Source of the DNA: Acidobacteriota bacterium
GTDB taxonomy: Bacteria; Acidobacteriota; Holophagae; Thermotomaculales; Thermotomaculaceae
Length of the DNA stretch: 11,324 nt
Direction of reading: 5' to 3'
Assembly (NCBI GenBank): GCA_003650445.1
Contig: QMQE01000069.1
Coordinates: 1 to 11,324 of the forward strand
Part shown: positions 1 to 6,099 of the stretch, in pieces
Numbering within the stretch: the stretch's first letter is position 1
Layout: the number at the start of each line of letters is the position of its first letter
Program-made: the position numbers and the translations under genes
Notes under the pieces: generated by a model
Told to the model about the DNA's origin: nothing
What the model saw: the letters and a program-made list of their open reading frames with translations, nothing else
The model's database searches: none

Positions 1-1
1 A

Positions 2-157
2 ATTAAAGATTATGTCCTGTTACAGAAAGGGATGCTACTGAAAAAAATGGGCAAGCTGGATGAAGCAAGAGCGGCATTCAACATTCTGGTGGAACAGTTC
101 CAGAATTCAAGGTATGAAAAAGAAGCAAAGTCACAATTGGACCAGATGGGCTCTTAA
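2..157 (+). CDS. C-terminal end of a TPR-repeat protein (partial, 5' end outside the window)
   Basis: The frame is open from the window edge to a TAA at 155-157 and gives the last 51 residues of a protein. They contain one recognisable tetratricopeptide helix pair: GKLDEARAAFNILVEQF, then a second helix SRYEKEAKSQLDQM. The pattern A..F..lv..f..s.y...A...L is typical of the last TPR of periplasmic YbgF/CpoB-like or BamD-like lipoproteins of Gram-negative bacteria, which act in envelope assembly. The specific family cannot be settled from one repeat. The end of the gene overlaps the start of the next one by 44 nt in a different frame, so the two are probably cotranscribed. The TPR call is fairly secure; the envelope role is inference from the repeat style and the secreted neighbour. 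Confidence 0.7.
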   Translation: MKDYVLLQKGMLLKKMGKLDEARAAFNILVEQFQNSRYEKEAKSQLDQMGS

Positions 158-1097
158 CAGCCTCCTGGTTTTTGGATTTCTGACCTTCCTTCCGGGCAGT
201 GTGTCCGGGGGACCTCTTTTCGTCAAGAACAATTCCCCTGCCTATCTCTGGATTCTGTCACCATCCTTTGAACAATTTGATTTTTACAACGGCAGTAAAT
301 GGAACGCGCTTGTGCTGAGCCAGTATTCCAGCATGTATGCCGTATCCGAATTTGATCAACCCGGGCTGGAAAGGCCGGTGGCCCTGGATATGGAAACCTT
401 CAGTGTTTTCGGACGGTTTGAACGGCGCCTCAATGCCTTTTCTTCAGTTTATGTGGAAGTCCCGGTGATCTGCAACTGGAAAGGTACATTCGATTCTATT
501 ATCGAAAACTATCATGACATCATCGGTGTGAACAACGGGGGCAGGCAATTTCGGCCAGACAATGAATTCGCGTTCCAGTTCGGAGACCTTAACCTGGATG
601 GGCCGGAAGCGGGAGTTGGTGACATCAAACTTGGTTTCAATATTTTCAAAGTACGGGACATCAGCCGGTTTCGCTTCGCGTTTTCCGTATTTGCTAAACT
701 ACCTACCGGCAATCCAAAGAAGGGACTGGGCTCCGGGTCTTTTGACGTGGGGGCGCAGGTTGCGTTCTCGAATATTTTCGACCGTTTCCAATTGGATTAC
801 GGCTTTGGATTCATGAATCTCGGTACACCTGACAGCCGTCTGAATACCACGCTGGGCAGCATGGGCTTCGGATACATGGCAGTAAGCACGAATGTCTACC
901 GTGACATTCAGGCAGTGGTGCAGCTCTACCTTTCTTCTTCTCCCTATGACACCGGCTATGACCGGTTGGACGACTACCAGGCCATGCTGACCATCGGAGC
1001 CATCTGGCACGACTGGCAGTTCAGTTTTTCCGAAGACGTGTTTACCTACACCGCTGCCGACATCACTGTTTCCGTGACCCGCAAATTCCGATTCTGA
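114..1097 (+). CDS. Probable outer-membrane beta-barrel protein (possibly DUF3187-like)
   Basis: This 327-residue protein starts with a classical signal peptide: a basic N-terminus (MKKK), a hydrophobic core at about residues 12-26, and a plausible signal peptidase I site near VSG/GP at about residue 32. The mature part is rich in alternating aromatic and polar strands, for example VFGRFERRL, FRFAFSVFAKLPTG and WQFSFSEDVF. It ends in RKFRF, with the terminal Phe and alternating pattern of the beta-signal read by the BAM machinery. The opening GPLFVKNNSP and the overall layout recall the DUF3187 family, but that is from memory and unverified. I chose ATG 114 over the upstream ATG at 60 because only 114 puts the signal peptide at the N-terminus. 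No good Shine-Dalgarno precedes 114, so translation may be coupled to the overlapping TPR gene. The substrate or role is unknown. Confidence 0.75.
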   Translation: MKKKQSHNWTRWALNSLLVFGFLTFLPGSVSGGPLFVKNNSPAYLWILSPSFEQFDFYNGSKWNALVLSQYSSMYAVSEFDQPGLERPVALDMETFSVFGRFERRLNAFSSVYVEVPVICNWKGTFDSIIENYHDIIGVNNGGRQFRPDNEFAFQFGDLNLDGPEAGVGDIKLGFNIFKVRDISRFRFAFSVFAKLPTGNPKKGLGSGSFDVGAQVAFSNIFDRFQLDYGFGFMNLGTPDSRLNTTLGSMGFGYMAVSTNVYRDIQAVVQLYLSSSPYDTGYDRLDDYQAMLTIGAIWHDWQFSFSEDVFTYTAADITVSVTRKFRF

Positions 1098-1249
1098 GTG
1101 TGTTATGCGTTTCGCGTGGGTGTAAAACAAAGGAAAAGTGCGCGTGAAAGTGCGTGTGTGAGGGAATTGCGAATCAGGGTTGAAATTTTGGTCTTTTAAA
1201 CAACAAATATTTACCATCCATCCTTTCTTTCCCCTGGGAAGTCGCCGCT

Positions 1250-1279
1250 TTGACAGGCTTTCCAGAAAAGTTGTAAACT
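1250..1279 (+). promoter_or_regulatory. Candidate sigma70-type promoter for the small membrane protein gene
   Basis: A perfect -35 hexamer TTGACA lies at 1250-1255. Eighteen bases downstream is TAAACT (1274-1279), which matches four of six positions of TATAAT. The predicted transcription start is near 1286, giving a leader of about 45 nt before the ATG at 1331. The rest of the 233-nt gap after the barrel gene is AT-rich with short GTGCG-type repeats at about 1138-1160 and no clear terminator. Confidence 0.45.
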
Positions 1280-1330
1280 GTTTTCAGATACAGGCAAATT
1301 TATAAATGAATCATGGGGGAGGGAAATTCT

Positions 1331-1696
1331 ATGAGTAGAAAGGGTGAAAAAATTGGCTGGATCGGCGGCTGGTCAGGTGGATTCATCTGGCTGGGTCTAC
1401 TTTCGGGAATCTGGGCCGTTCAGGGTAAGACCACTATTGCAATTCTGGGCGCTATCCTCTTTATTGCGGCAATCGCGACAATCGTGTCGGTGACTCCCTG
1501 GAAATACCCGAATACAAAGTATTGGAAGTTGATGTTGCCGGTTTACTGCCTTTTCTTCATTTCCATAGCATTTGCGTTCTCTTTCATGGAGAATCCGAAG
1601 ATGAACGGATTGTCCTGGTATTCTTTTTTCTGGGTTTTTCCCTGCCTGATTCCCTTCTGGACCACTGGAAGCCGTACGTGGAAGGGAAAAGGTTGA
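1331..1696 (+). CDS. Small four-helix integral membrane protein of unknown function
   Basis: This 121-residue, very hydrophobic protein has four predicted membrane helices, at about residues 9-29, 34-57, 67-86 and 96-113, with a basic N-terminus (MSRKGEK) and a basic C-terminal tail (SRTWKGKG). I do not recognise the family and see no catalytic motif. The start was set at ATG 1331 because a strong purine-rich ribosome site (GGGGGAGGG, 1315-1323) lies 7 nt upstream. The earlier ATG at 1313 lies before that site and would add six polar residues. The gene has its own likely promoter at 1250-1279 and is flanked downstream by a minus-strand relic, so it appears to be monocistronic and unrelated to the dcw operon. 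The membrane topology is well supported; the function is open. Confidence 0.75.
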   Translation: MSRKGEKIGWIGGWSGGFIWLGLLSGIWAVQGKTTIAILGAILFIAAIATIVSVTPWKYPNTKYWKLMLPVYCLFFISIAFAFSFMENPKMNGLSWYSFFWVFPCLIPFWTTGSRTWKGKG

Positions 1697-1812
1697 GTTT
1701 GAGCAAAGGCAAGGTTAAGTGAAGGAAAGGCAGGGAAAGGCCAATTCTCTGATTTTTCTGGCCCCCTACTCCTACCCCTAATTTCCCCGTCATTTAACAT
1801 CCGCCATTCACA

Positions 1813-1827
1813 CGGCGCAGAGCGCCG
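1813..1827. terminator. GC-rich hairpin between convergent genes, possible terminator
   Basis: CGGCGC (1813-1818) and GCGCCG (1822-1827) form a perfect six-pair stem around an AGA loop. TTC (1807-1809) and GAA (1830-1832) could extend it past a small internal loop. It lies about 10 nt past the stop codon of the minus-strand LysE relic and in the gap between two convergent genes, where terminators are expected. Neither strand has a T-run directly after it, so it is not a textbook intrinsic terminator. Confidence 0.35.
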
Positions 1828-1836
1828 AAGAAGTGG

Positions 1837-2262
1837 TCAGAAAAACGTGAGGATTCCCCGGCCCAGGGCATAAATTCCGAAAGCGGCGAGGCTGACTGTG
1901 GCAATGAGAAGCAATATGCGGTTCACGCGGGGGCCGACCCGTCCGGCACCGGCAAAGAGGATAATGAGAATTGCTGTTGTGGTGATCATCGTCAGATAAA
2001 AGCTCGCAATGAGAATGATTCCATTGAGTGGAGATTCCCGCCATCCGGTGACAAGAAGTGGCCCCATCACCAACGACCAGCCCAGCATCGGGTTGGGATT
2101 CAACAGATTTACAATTTCCTCCTTTGTGAGAGTATCGGCCTGACGTGGTTCCGTTACCGGCGCGGATGACGGAGAGGCCTGCCAGTTGCGCCAGGAGAGA
2201 AAGGCGAGATAAATCAGGAAGAGGCCGCCGGTGAAATCAATGAAAATGGGTTTTGGAAGGTA
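1837..2262 (-). pseudogene. 5'-truncated LysE/RhtB-family amino-acid exporter remnant
   Basis: Read on the minus strand, the open frame runs without a stop from about 2280 down to a TGA at 1837-1839. It encodes FTGGLFLIYLAFLSW (helix 3 of the LysE fold), a polar loop, LLNPNPMLGW (the conserved NP motif that opens helix 4) and two further long hydrophobic helices ending GRGILTFF. LysE/RhtB proteins are inner-membrane exporters of about 200-210 residues with six helices. Here the first two helices and the N-terminal PGP motif are missing, and no ATG or GTG exists in frame upstream of the helix-3 segment. A TTG at 2101-2103 falls inside the conserved NP motif and is not a credible start. The upstream boundary (about 2250-2262) is where homology gives way to very AT-rich sequence. 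No other minus-strand frame upstream carries the missing part, so this is truncation, not a frameshift. Confidence 0.7.
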
Positions 2263-2315
2263 AGTTTGCGCTGAGGGTAATTAAAGCGATGATTTTGATA
2301 AAAAAAATGAATATT

Positions 2316-2331
2316 GGTCCATTTTAGTCCA
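2316..2331 (-). promoter_or_regulatory. Distal MraZ-type repeat, inverted relative to the promoter copy
   Basis: On the minus strand this reads TGGACTAAAATGGACC: two TGGAC half-sites exactly 10 bp apart, separated by TAAAA. It is nearly identical to the copy at 2425-2440 but in the opposite orientation, with centres about 108 bp apart. Known MraZ operators are direct TGGGN-like repeats with a 10-bp period, so binding by MraZ is likely. No good minus-strand promoter overlaps it. Confidence 0.5.
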
Positions 2332-2385
2332 AAAATATAAATAATAGAAAAAGCAGAAGAAAAAATGATAATAGAATGAGGATAT

Positions 2386-2400
2386 TGGCTAAATATGGGA
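2386..2400 (+). promoter_or_regulatory. Degenerate MraZ-type repeat pair
   Basis: TGGCT-AAATA-TGGGA gives two TGG half-sites 10 bp apart, with the same A-rich linker as the two better copies. It lies 25 bp before the promoter-embedded pair and almost in the same 10-bp phase. It is weaker than the other two and could be chance in this AT-rich region. Confidence 0.3.
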
Positions 2401-2417
2401 AAAATCATCAAAAATGC

Positions 2418-2445
2418 TTGCAGATGGACTAAATTGGACTATAAT
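2418..2445 (+). promoter_or_regulatory. mraZ operon promoter
   Basis: A perfect -10 box TATAAT lies at 2440-2445, with TTGCAG (2418-2423) as the -35, sharing TTG with the consensus at a 16-bp spacing. Transcription would start near 2452 and leave a leader of about 43 nt before mraZ. It is the only convincing promoter upstream of the eight-gene operon. The weak -35 and the repeat in the spacer suggest a regulated promoter. Confidence 0.65.
2425..2440 (+). promoter_or_regulatory. MraZ operator embedded in the promoter spacer
   Basis: TGGACTAAATTGGACT contains two TGGAC half-sites at 2425-2429 and 2435-2439, exactly 10 bp apart and so on the same face of the helix. They occupy essentially all of the spacer between the -35 and -10 hexamers. 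MraZ is known to bind tandem 10-bp-period repeats upstream of its own gene and repress the dcw operon. Binding here would block RNA polymerase directly. Confidence 0.65.
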
Positions 2446-2484
2446 TAATAACATAGATTGCTCATCAAGAGTACCGGGGAAAGG

Positions 2485-2505
2485 ATGGTGATGGATGTCC
2501 GTTGA
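2485..2505 (+). other. Possible six-codon upstream minicistron overlapping the mraZ start
   Basis: ATG at 2485 (or ATG at 2491 in the same frame) opens a tiny frame, MVMDVR, that stops at TGA 2503-2505, eight nt inside mraZ. The purine-rich site GGGGAAAGG (2476-2484) serves both starts almost equally by spacing. It could modulate mraZ translation or be incidental; no further evidence is visible. Confidence 0.15.
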
Positions 2506-2962
2506 GTTTTATGGAACCAGGGAAATCACGGTGGATGGTGCCGGCCGGGTCAAGCTTCCATCTGCGTTCAGGCGGGAGTTTGAGATCAATGGCTTCGGAC
2601 CGGATGTTGTGGTGGCATATCGTGAACTGAATGGGCAGGGGTTTATGATGTTGTATCCCCGTGGCGTATGGAAGCGTGTGCTGGAGCATGTTTCGGAGGT
2701 TCCGGATCTGTCGGCACTGGATGTGGAAGCTATGCGACGCCGCCTGAACCGCTGGTCGGAGATGGCATCTATGGATAAGCAGGGAAGAATTATGCTGCCG
2801 AAGCGGTTCACCGAAAAGGCGGGATTGTCTGCCGGCAGTGAAGTGGCACTGGTGGGGTCCGGGAACCGGATTGAGGTGTGGCAGTTGGCACTTTGTGACA
2901 AGACTGTAAATGAAACAGAGCTGGACGATGAAAAAATCGCTGCTGTTTTGAATTATAAGTAA
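2495..2962 (+). CDS. mraZ: Transcriptional regulator MraZ
   Basis: MraZ is a DNA-binding regulator that forms ring-shaped oligomers and in known cases represses the dcw operon, including its own gene. The 155 residues show the two-copy SpoVT/AbrB fold of the family. The first half has FYGTREITVDGAGRVKLPS at residues 5-23, continuing AFR. The second has MASMDKQGRIMLPKRF at residues 90-105 followed by a closing IEVW. Each half carries the conserved D..GR..LP..F DNA-contact motif. The length is close to the usual 140-150 residues, with a slightly long acidic tail. ATG 2495 is the only in-frame start, because an in-frame TGA lies at 2489-2491; AAGGA (2481-2485) lies 9 nt upstream. It is first in the operon and follows a promoter containing matching repeats. 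The assignment is firm. Confidence 0.95.
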   Translation: MSVEFYGTREITVDGAGRVKLPSAFRREFEINGFGPDVVVAYRELNGQGFMMLYPRGVWKRVLEHVSEVPDLSALDVEAMRRRLNRWSEMASMDKQGRIMLPKRFTEKAGLSAGSEVALVGSGNRIEVWQLALCDKTVNETELDDEKIAAVLNYK

Positions 2963-2963
2963 C

Positions 2964-3899
2964 ATGCATGTACCGGTTTTGCTTGAGGAGTCTGTATCGT
3001 ATCTGAATGCCAGTCGTGGAGGGGTGATGATGGACTGTACATTCGGCGGCGGTGGCCATGCAAAAGAGATTCTAAAGAAGATGGCAGTTCCGGGGAGGCT
3101 TATTGCCCTGGATCGGGACATGGAAGCGATAAACCGGGGCCTTGAGCTTGTAGCAGAATATCCCAACTTAAAAGTGTTGCATCGAAATTTCACTGAACTG
3201 AAAGAAGTTGCAGTTGAGGAAGGCGTGTTTGGAAGGGTGAATGGCATTCTGGCAGACCTTGGTACGTCCATGTTTCAACTCAAGAATCCAGGGCGTGGGT
3301 TCAGTTTTTCTACAGATGGCCCTCTTGACATGCGGATGGATACGTCCACGGGGCCGACGGCAGCGGATATTCTCAATACCTATCCTGAGGAAGAGCTTCT
3401 TCGGGTTTTCCGTGATTACGGGGAAGAACGATATGCCAGGCGCATTGCCAGGGAAGTTGTAGCCCGCCGAAAAGGAACTCCCTACAAGAATACGCTGGTT
3501 TTTGCTCATCAGGTTGAAGACATCTATGGCGGGCGAAGGGGAAGGATTCATCCGGCAACCCGTTGTTTTCAGGCCCTCAGAATCGCTGTGAATGAAGAAC
3601 TGGAATCGCTTCCCCGCTTTCTGGAAAGTGCTCTGGAAGTTCTGGCTGAAGGGGGACGCCTCGTGGTAATTTCCTTTCATTCCCTTGAGGATCGCATTGT
3701 GAAAAACTTTTTCAGGGATAAGGCACAAAACTGCATCTGTCCGCCATCTCAGGCGAGATGCACTTGTGGCGGTAACAACGCACAAGTGCATGTGTTGACA
3801 AGAAAAGTGATACGCCCTTCTCAGTGGGAAGTGGAACGAAATCCGGCGTCCAGGAGTTCAAGGCTGAGGGCGGCTGAGAAGCTGAGGGTGCCATCATGA
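2964..3899 (+). CDS. rsmH: 16S rRNA (cytosine-1402-N4)-methyltransferase RsmH
   Basis: RsmH (MraW) uses S-adenosylmethionine to N4-methylate C1402 in the decoding centre of 16S rRNA. The 311-residue protein is of normal length. It opens with HVPVLLEE and carries the SAM-binding loop DCTFGGGGHA (24-33), the acidic residue of strand 2 (ALDRD, D50), DLGTS (98-102), GPLDMRMD (119-126), the signature HPATRCFQALRIAVNEEL (196-212) and ISFHSLEDRIVK (236-247). Near the end are two CxC pairs (C257/C259 and C266/C268), often seen in this family, and a basic SRSSRLRAAE tail. The usual GVSS..LD segment is here GTSMFQLKN, a mild divergence. The start lies one base after the mraZ stop with no visible Shine-Dalgarno, so reinitiation by ribosomes leaving mraZ is likely. 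The assignment is firm. Confidence 0.95.
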   Translation: MHVPVLLEESVSYLNASRGGVMMDCTFGGGGHAKEILKKMAVPGRLIALDRDMEAINRGLELVAEYPNLKVLHRNFTELKEVAVEEGVFGRVNGILADLGTSMFQLKNPGRGFSFSTDGPLDMRMDTSTGPTAADILNTYPEEELLRVFRDYGEERYARRIAREVVARRKGTPYKNTLVFAHQVEDIYGGRRGRIHPATRCFQALRIAVNEELESLPRFLESALEVLAEGGRLVVISFHSLEDRIVKNFFRDKAQNCICPPSQARCTCGGNNAQVHVLTRKVIRPSQWEVERNPASRSSRLRAAEKLRVPS

Positions 3900-4186
3900 A
3901 GTATGCCGGGTTTTTTATGCGTTTCTTTTTCCTTTTCCTTCTGCTGCTCGTCCCTATCGCAGCCTACATTCAAATGAGGAATGCCACGATGGAGCAGGGC
4001 CGAAAAGTAAAGAATCTGGAAGGTAATATCCTGATCATGAAGAAAAATATCAATAATCTGGAGCAGGAATTATCTGAGCAGATTAACTACAGGCAGATTG
4101 AGAGATTGGCCCGAACCCGTTATGGCCTGTCTTTTATTTATGAGAATCAGAACCCGGTTGTGGTAGTACGGGAGAAATCAGAATGA
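3896..4186 (+). CDS. ftsL: Cell division protein FtsL
   Basis: FtsL is a bitopic inner-membrane protein that, with FtsB and FtsQ, recruits and activates the FtsW-FtsI septal synthase. The 96 residues show the family plan: a short N-terminus, one membrane helix at about residues 6-25, a periplasmic coiled coil at about 32-63 (LEGNILIMKKNINNLEQEL), then the short ARTRYGLSF segment that resembles the conserved end of FtsL/DivIC-type proteins. Sequence identity in this family is always low, so the call rests on size, topology and position between rsmH and ftsI, the canonical slot. The start ATG overlaps the rsmH stop (ATGA), and GAGGG at 3884-3888 lies 7 nt upstream, so translation is coupled but also has its own ribosome site. 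Confidence 0.85.
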   Translation: MKYAGFFMRFFFLFLLLLVPIAAYIQMRNATMEQGRKVKNLEGNILIMKKNINNLEQELSEQINYRQIERLARTRYGLSFIYENQNPVVVVREKSE

Positions 4187-6099
4187 AGCGCAATCGTCCA
4201 TCCATGTTTCTCCATGCAGACCGGCTGGATGTTGTGATGGTCGCCTTATTGTTTTTTGTCCTGATGATGCTGGTTTGCTTCAGTATTTTGAAGTTGCAGA
4301 GCCTTCATCATGCATATGCCGGAGTGGGCACTGTATACGGCAATCGAACAGAGACTCTTTCGCGAATATGGGGCTGCATTTACGACCGTAACGGGGAACT
4401 TATTGGTGGAAACTACTTTGAAATGCAGGTGGGGGCATCCCGGGTGGCACTGGAAAAGATGGGGTATGAGAAATACAGGGATGTGGCGGCACTACTTCAA
4501 ATTGATGGCTCAAAGGCAGCATACGGGAAATTGATAAAAAGTAGCAGCAAGCATGTCCAGTTGAAGACCTATCCCTATCAGGATTTCAATTATCGGCACA
4601 TCAGCCGGGAACTCAGGAAGATGAAGATGTCCTCACTGCTGGTATTTTATCCAAGGAATCGCCGGTATTATCCCAGAAAGCGATTTTATTCCTCCTTCTT
4701 GAGTTATGCATCACCGAATCGTGACAAAACCTGCGGGATTGAAAGCTCTATGAATGATGTTTTGAATGGGAAACTGGGGACGCGGAAATATGCCCACAGC
4801 CGAATTATCCCTTCTTTCACTGAGCGAAGGCCGGTGGATGGTGATGATGTGTCACTCACGATTGATTCCGCAGTTCAGTTTATTGTGGAGATGGAGTTGA
4901 AAAAGCAGGTTCGAAAAATGCGTGCACGGGGTGGTTATGTGCTGGTGACCCGGCCCGATACCGGAGAAATCCTTTCATTTGCGGGATATTATCCCGGAAA
5001 AATCGGGCAGGACGTTCTGGGCGTAGCTGCTCGTTTCGAGCCAGGTTCTACAATCAAACCGCTGCTGGCTTCTGTTCTCCTGGACGGCGGTATAGTGTCA
5101 ACTCGATTTCATGCCTTCTGCGAGAATGGGCGGTATAAACTGGGCAAACGCATCATTCGGGATCATGCTCGGTATGGTGATCTGTCTTTGCCGGAGATTA
5201 TCTGGCATTCCAGCAACATCGGTGCGGTGAAACTGGGGCGTCTGCTGTCAAACCGGGATTTTTACAACGCACTTCATGGCTTTGGACTGGGCGAAAAAAC
5301 CGGGATTAAACTGCCCGGTGAAACTGCCGGTGTTTTCCCCAAGCCTGAACATTGGGGAGAAGGAACAAAAGCATCCATGTCTTTCGGATACGGCTTGTCA
5401 GTGAATCTGGTTCAGATGGCAGCGGCACTGAACACTGTTGTGAACGGCGGGGTATGGGAACCCCCTCATATCGTGAAGCAGGTGACCCGCCCGGATGGAA
5501 AGACTGTGACGCTGAAACGAAGGCAGGCACGGCGCGTTCTCAGTGAACTGACTTCTGCAAAGATGCGGGATATTCTCCGGGGCGTCGTGATGTTCGGTAC
5601 AGGTAAGGAGGCAGCTTTGCAGGGCGTGGATGTCGGGGGAAAGACCGGAACAACGCGAAAGGTTGTTCGTGGCCGTTATACAAATAGATATTGGGCGTCT
5701 TTTTACGGGTTCTTCCCGGTTTCGCATCCGGAAGTGTCCATTTACATTGTAATGGATGAACCGAAGACTGAGCATTACGGTGGTAAGGTGGCAGCGCCGT
5801 TGTTTCACAACATTGCCCAGAAAGTCCTGCCCTTATTGATTGATGAGATTGGTGGGATTGATTTGGACATGCGCCTTGCCACAAAAGATGTTTCGGTGAC
5901 CCCCCACCAGCGGCCTGTTCGAAAGGGCCGGGTTCCGGACCTCAAAGGCCTTGCATTTCGGGACGCGTTGATTCTTGCCCATCAGGCCGGTTACCGGGTC
6001 CGTTGTATTGGCCATGGATTTGTAAAATCCCAATCACTGCCTGCCGGCCTTGTCAGCCCCAATGACACAGTAATCCGCCTTGCCGGGAGTTACAGATGA
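4183..6099 (+). CDS. ftsI: Septal peptidoglycan transpeptidase FtsI (class B PBP) with C-terminal PASTA domain
   Basis: FtsI (PBP3) crosslinks septal peptidoglycan with FtsW as its glycosyltransferase partner. The 638 residues comprise a cytoplasmic tail, one membrane anchor (about 15-38), an N-terminal pedestal domain (about 60-220), a transpeptidase domain (about 225-555) and a single PASTA domain (about 582-635, GRVPDLKGLAFRDAL...PNDTVIRL). The three active-site motifs are intact: the nucleophile S289 in STIK (289-292), SSN (343-345) and KTG (487-489). The pedestal is divergent, but GIESSMNDVLNGKLG (185-199) retains the pattern that links it to the catalytic domain. The extra PASTA domain makes it longer than the proteobacterial enzyme. 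It starts at an ATGA overlap with ftsL, with GGGAG (4170-4174) 8 nt upstream. Class B PBP is certain; the division-specific role comes from its position next to ftsL and ftsW. Confidence 0.95.
   Translation: MKRNRPSMFLHADRLDVVMVALLFFVLMMLVCFSILKLQSLHHAYAGVGTVYGNRTETLSRIWGCIYDRNGELIGGNYFEMQVGASRVALEKMGYEKYRDVAALLQIDGSKAAYGKLIKSSSKHVQLKTYPYQDFNYRHISRELRKMKMSSLLVFYPRNRRYYPRKRFYSSFLSYASPNRDKTCGIESSMNDVLNGKLGTRKYAHSRIIPSFTERRPVDGDDVSLTIDSAVQFIVEMELKKQVRKMRARGGYVLVTRPDTGEILSFAGYYPGKIGQDVLGVAARFEPGSTIKPLLASVLLDGGIVSTRFHAFCENGRYKLGKRIIRDHARYGDLSLPEIIWHSSNIGAVKLGRLLSNRDFYNALHGFGLGEKTGIKLPGETAGVFPKPEHWGEGTKASMSFGYGLSVNLVQMAAALNTVVNGGVWEPPHIVKQVTRPDGKTVTLKRRQARRVLSELTSAKMRDILRGVVMFGTGKEAALQGVDVGGKTGTTRKVVRGRYTNRYWASFYGFFPVSHPEVSIYIVMDEPKTEHYGGKVAAPLFHNIAQKVLPLLIDEIGGIDLDMRLATKDVSVTPHQRPVRKGRVPDLKGLAFRDALILAHQAGYRVRCIGHGFVKSQSLPAGLVSPNDTVIRLAGSYR

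Noticed and set aside
60..113. Upstream ATG 60 as start of the barrel protein
   Set aside because: It would put 18 polar residues before a textbook signal peptide and has no ribosome site.
699..1217. 172-codon minus-strand open frame antisense to the barrel protein gene
   Set aside because: No recognisable motifs; it reads through the shadow of a protein with a clear signal peptide and beta-signal.
1669..1790. Purine-rich stretch (1669-1740) followed by a pyrimidine-rich stretch (1760-1788), considered as a long terminator hairpin or triplex element
   Set aside because: Only short pairings such as GGGAAA with TTTCCC and GGCC with GGCC are possible across large loops; no stable stem is evident.
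2214..2411. Minus-strand open frame in the AT-rich region, considered as the missing N-terminus of the LysE relic
   Set aside because: It has no N..PGP motif or LysE-like helices; it is Phe/Ile/Ser-rich as expected from translated AT-rich DNA.
2465..3271. 268-codon minus-strand open frame antisense to mraZ and rsmH
   Set aside because: Low-complexity Ser/His/Arg-rich translation with no family features, fully antisense to two firmly identified genes.
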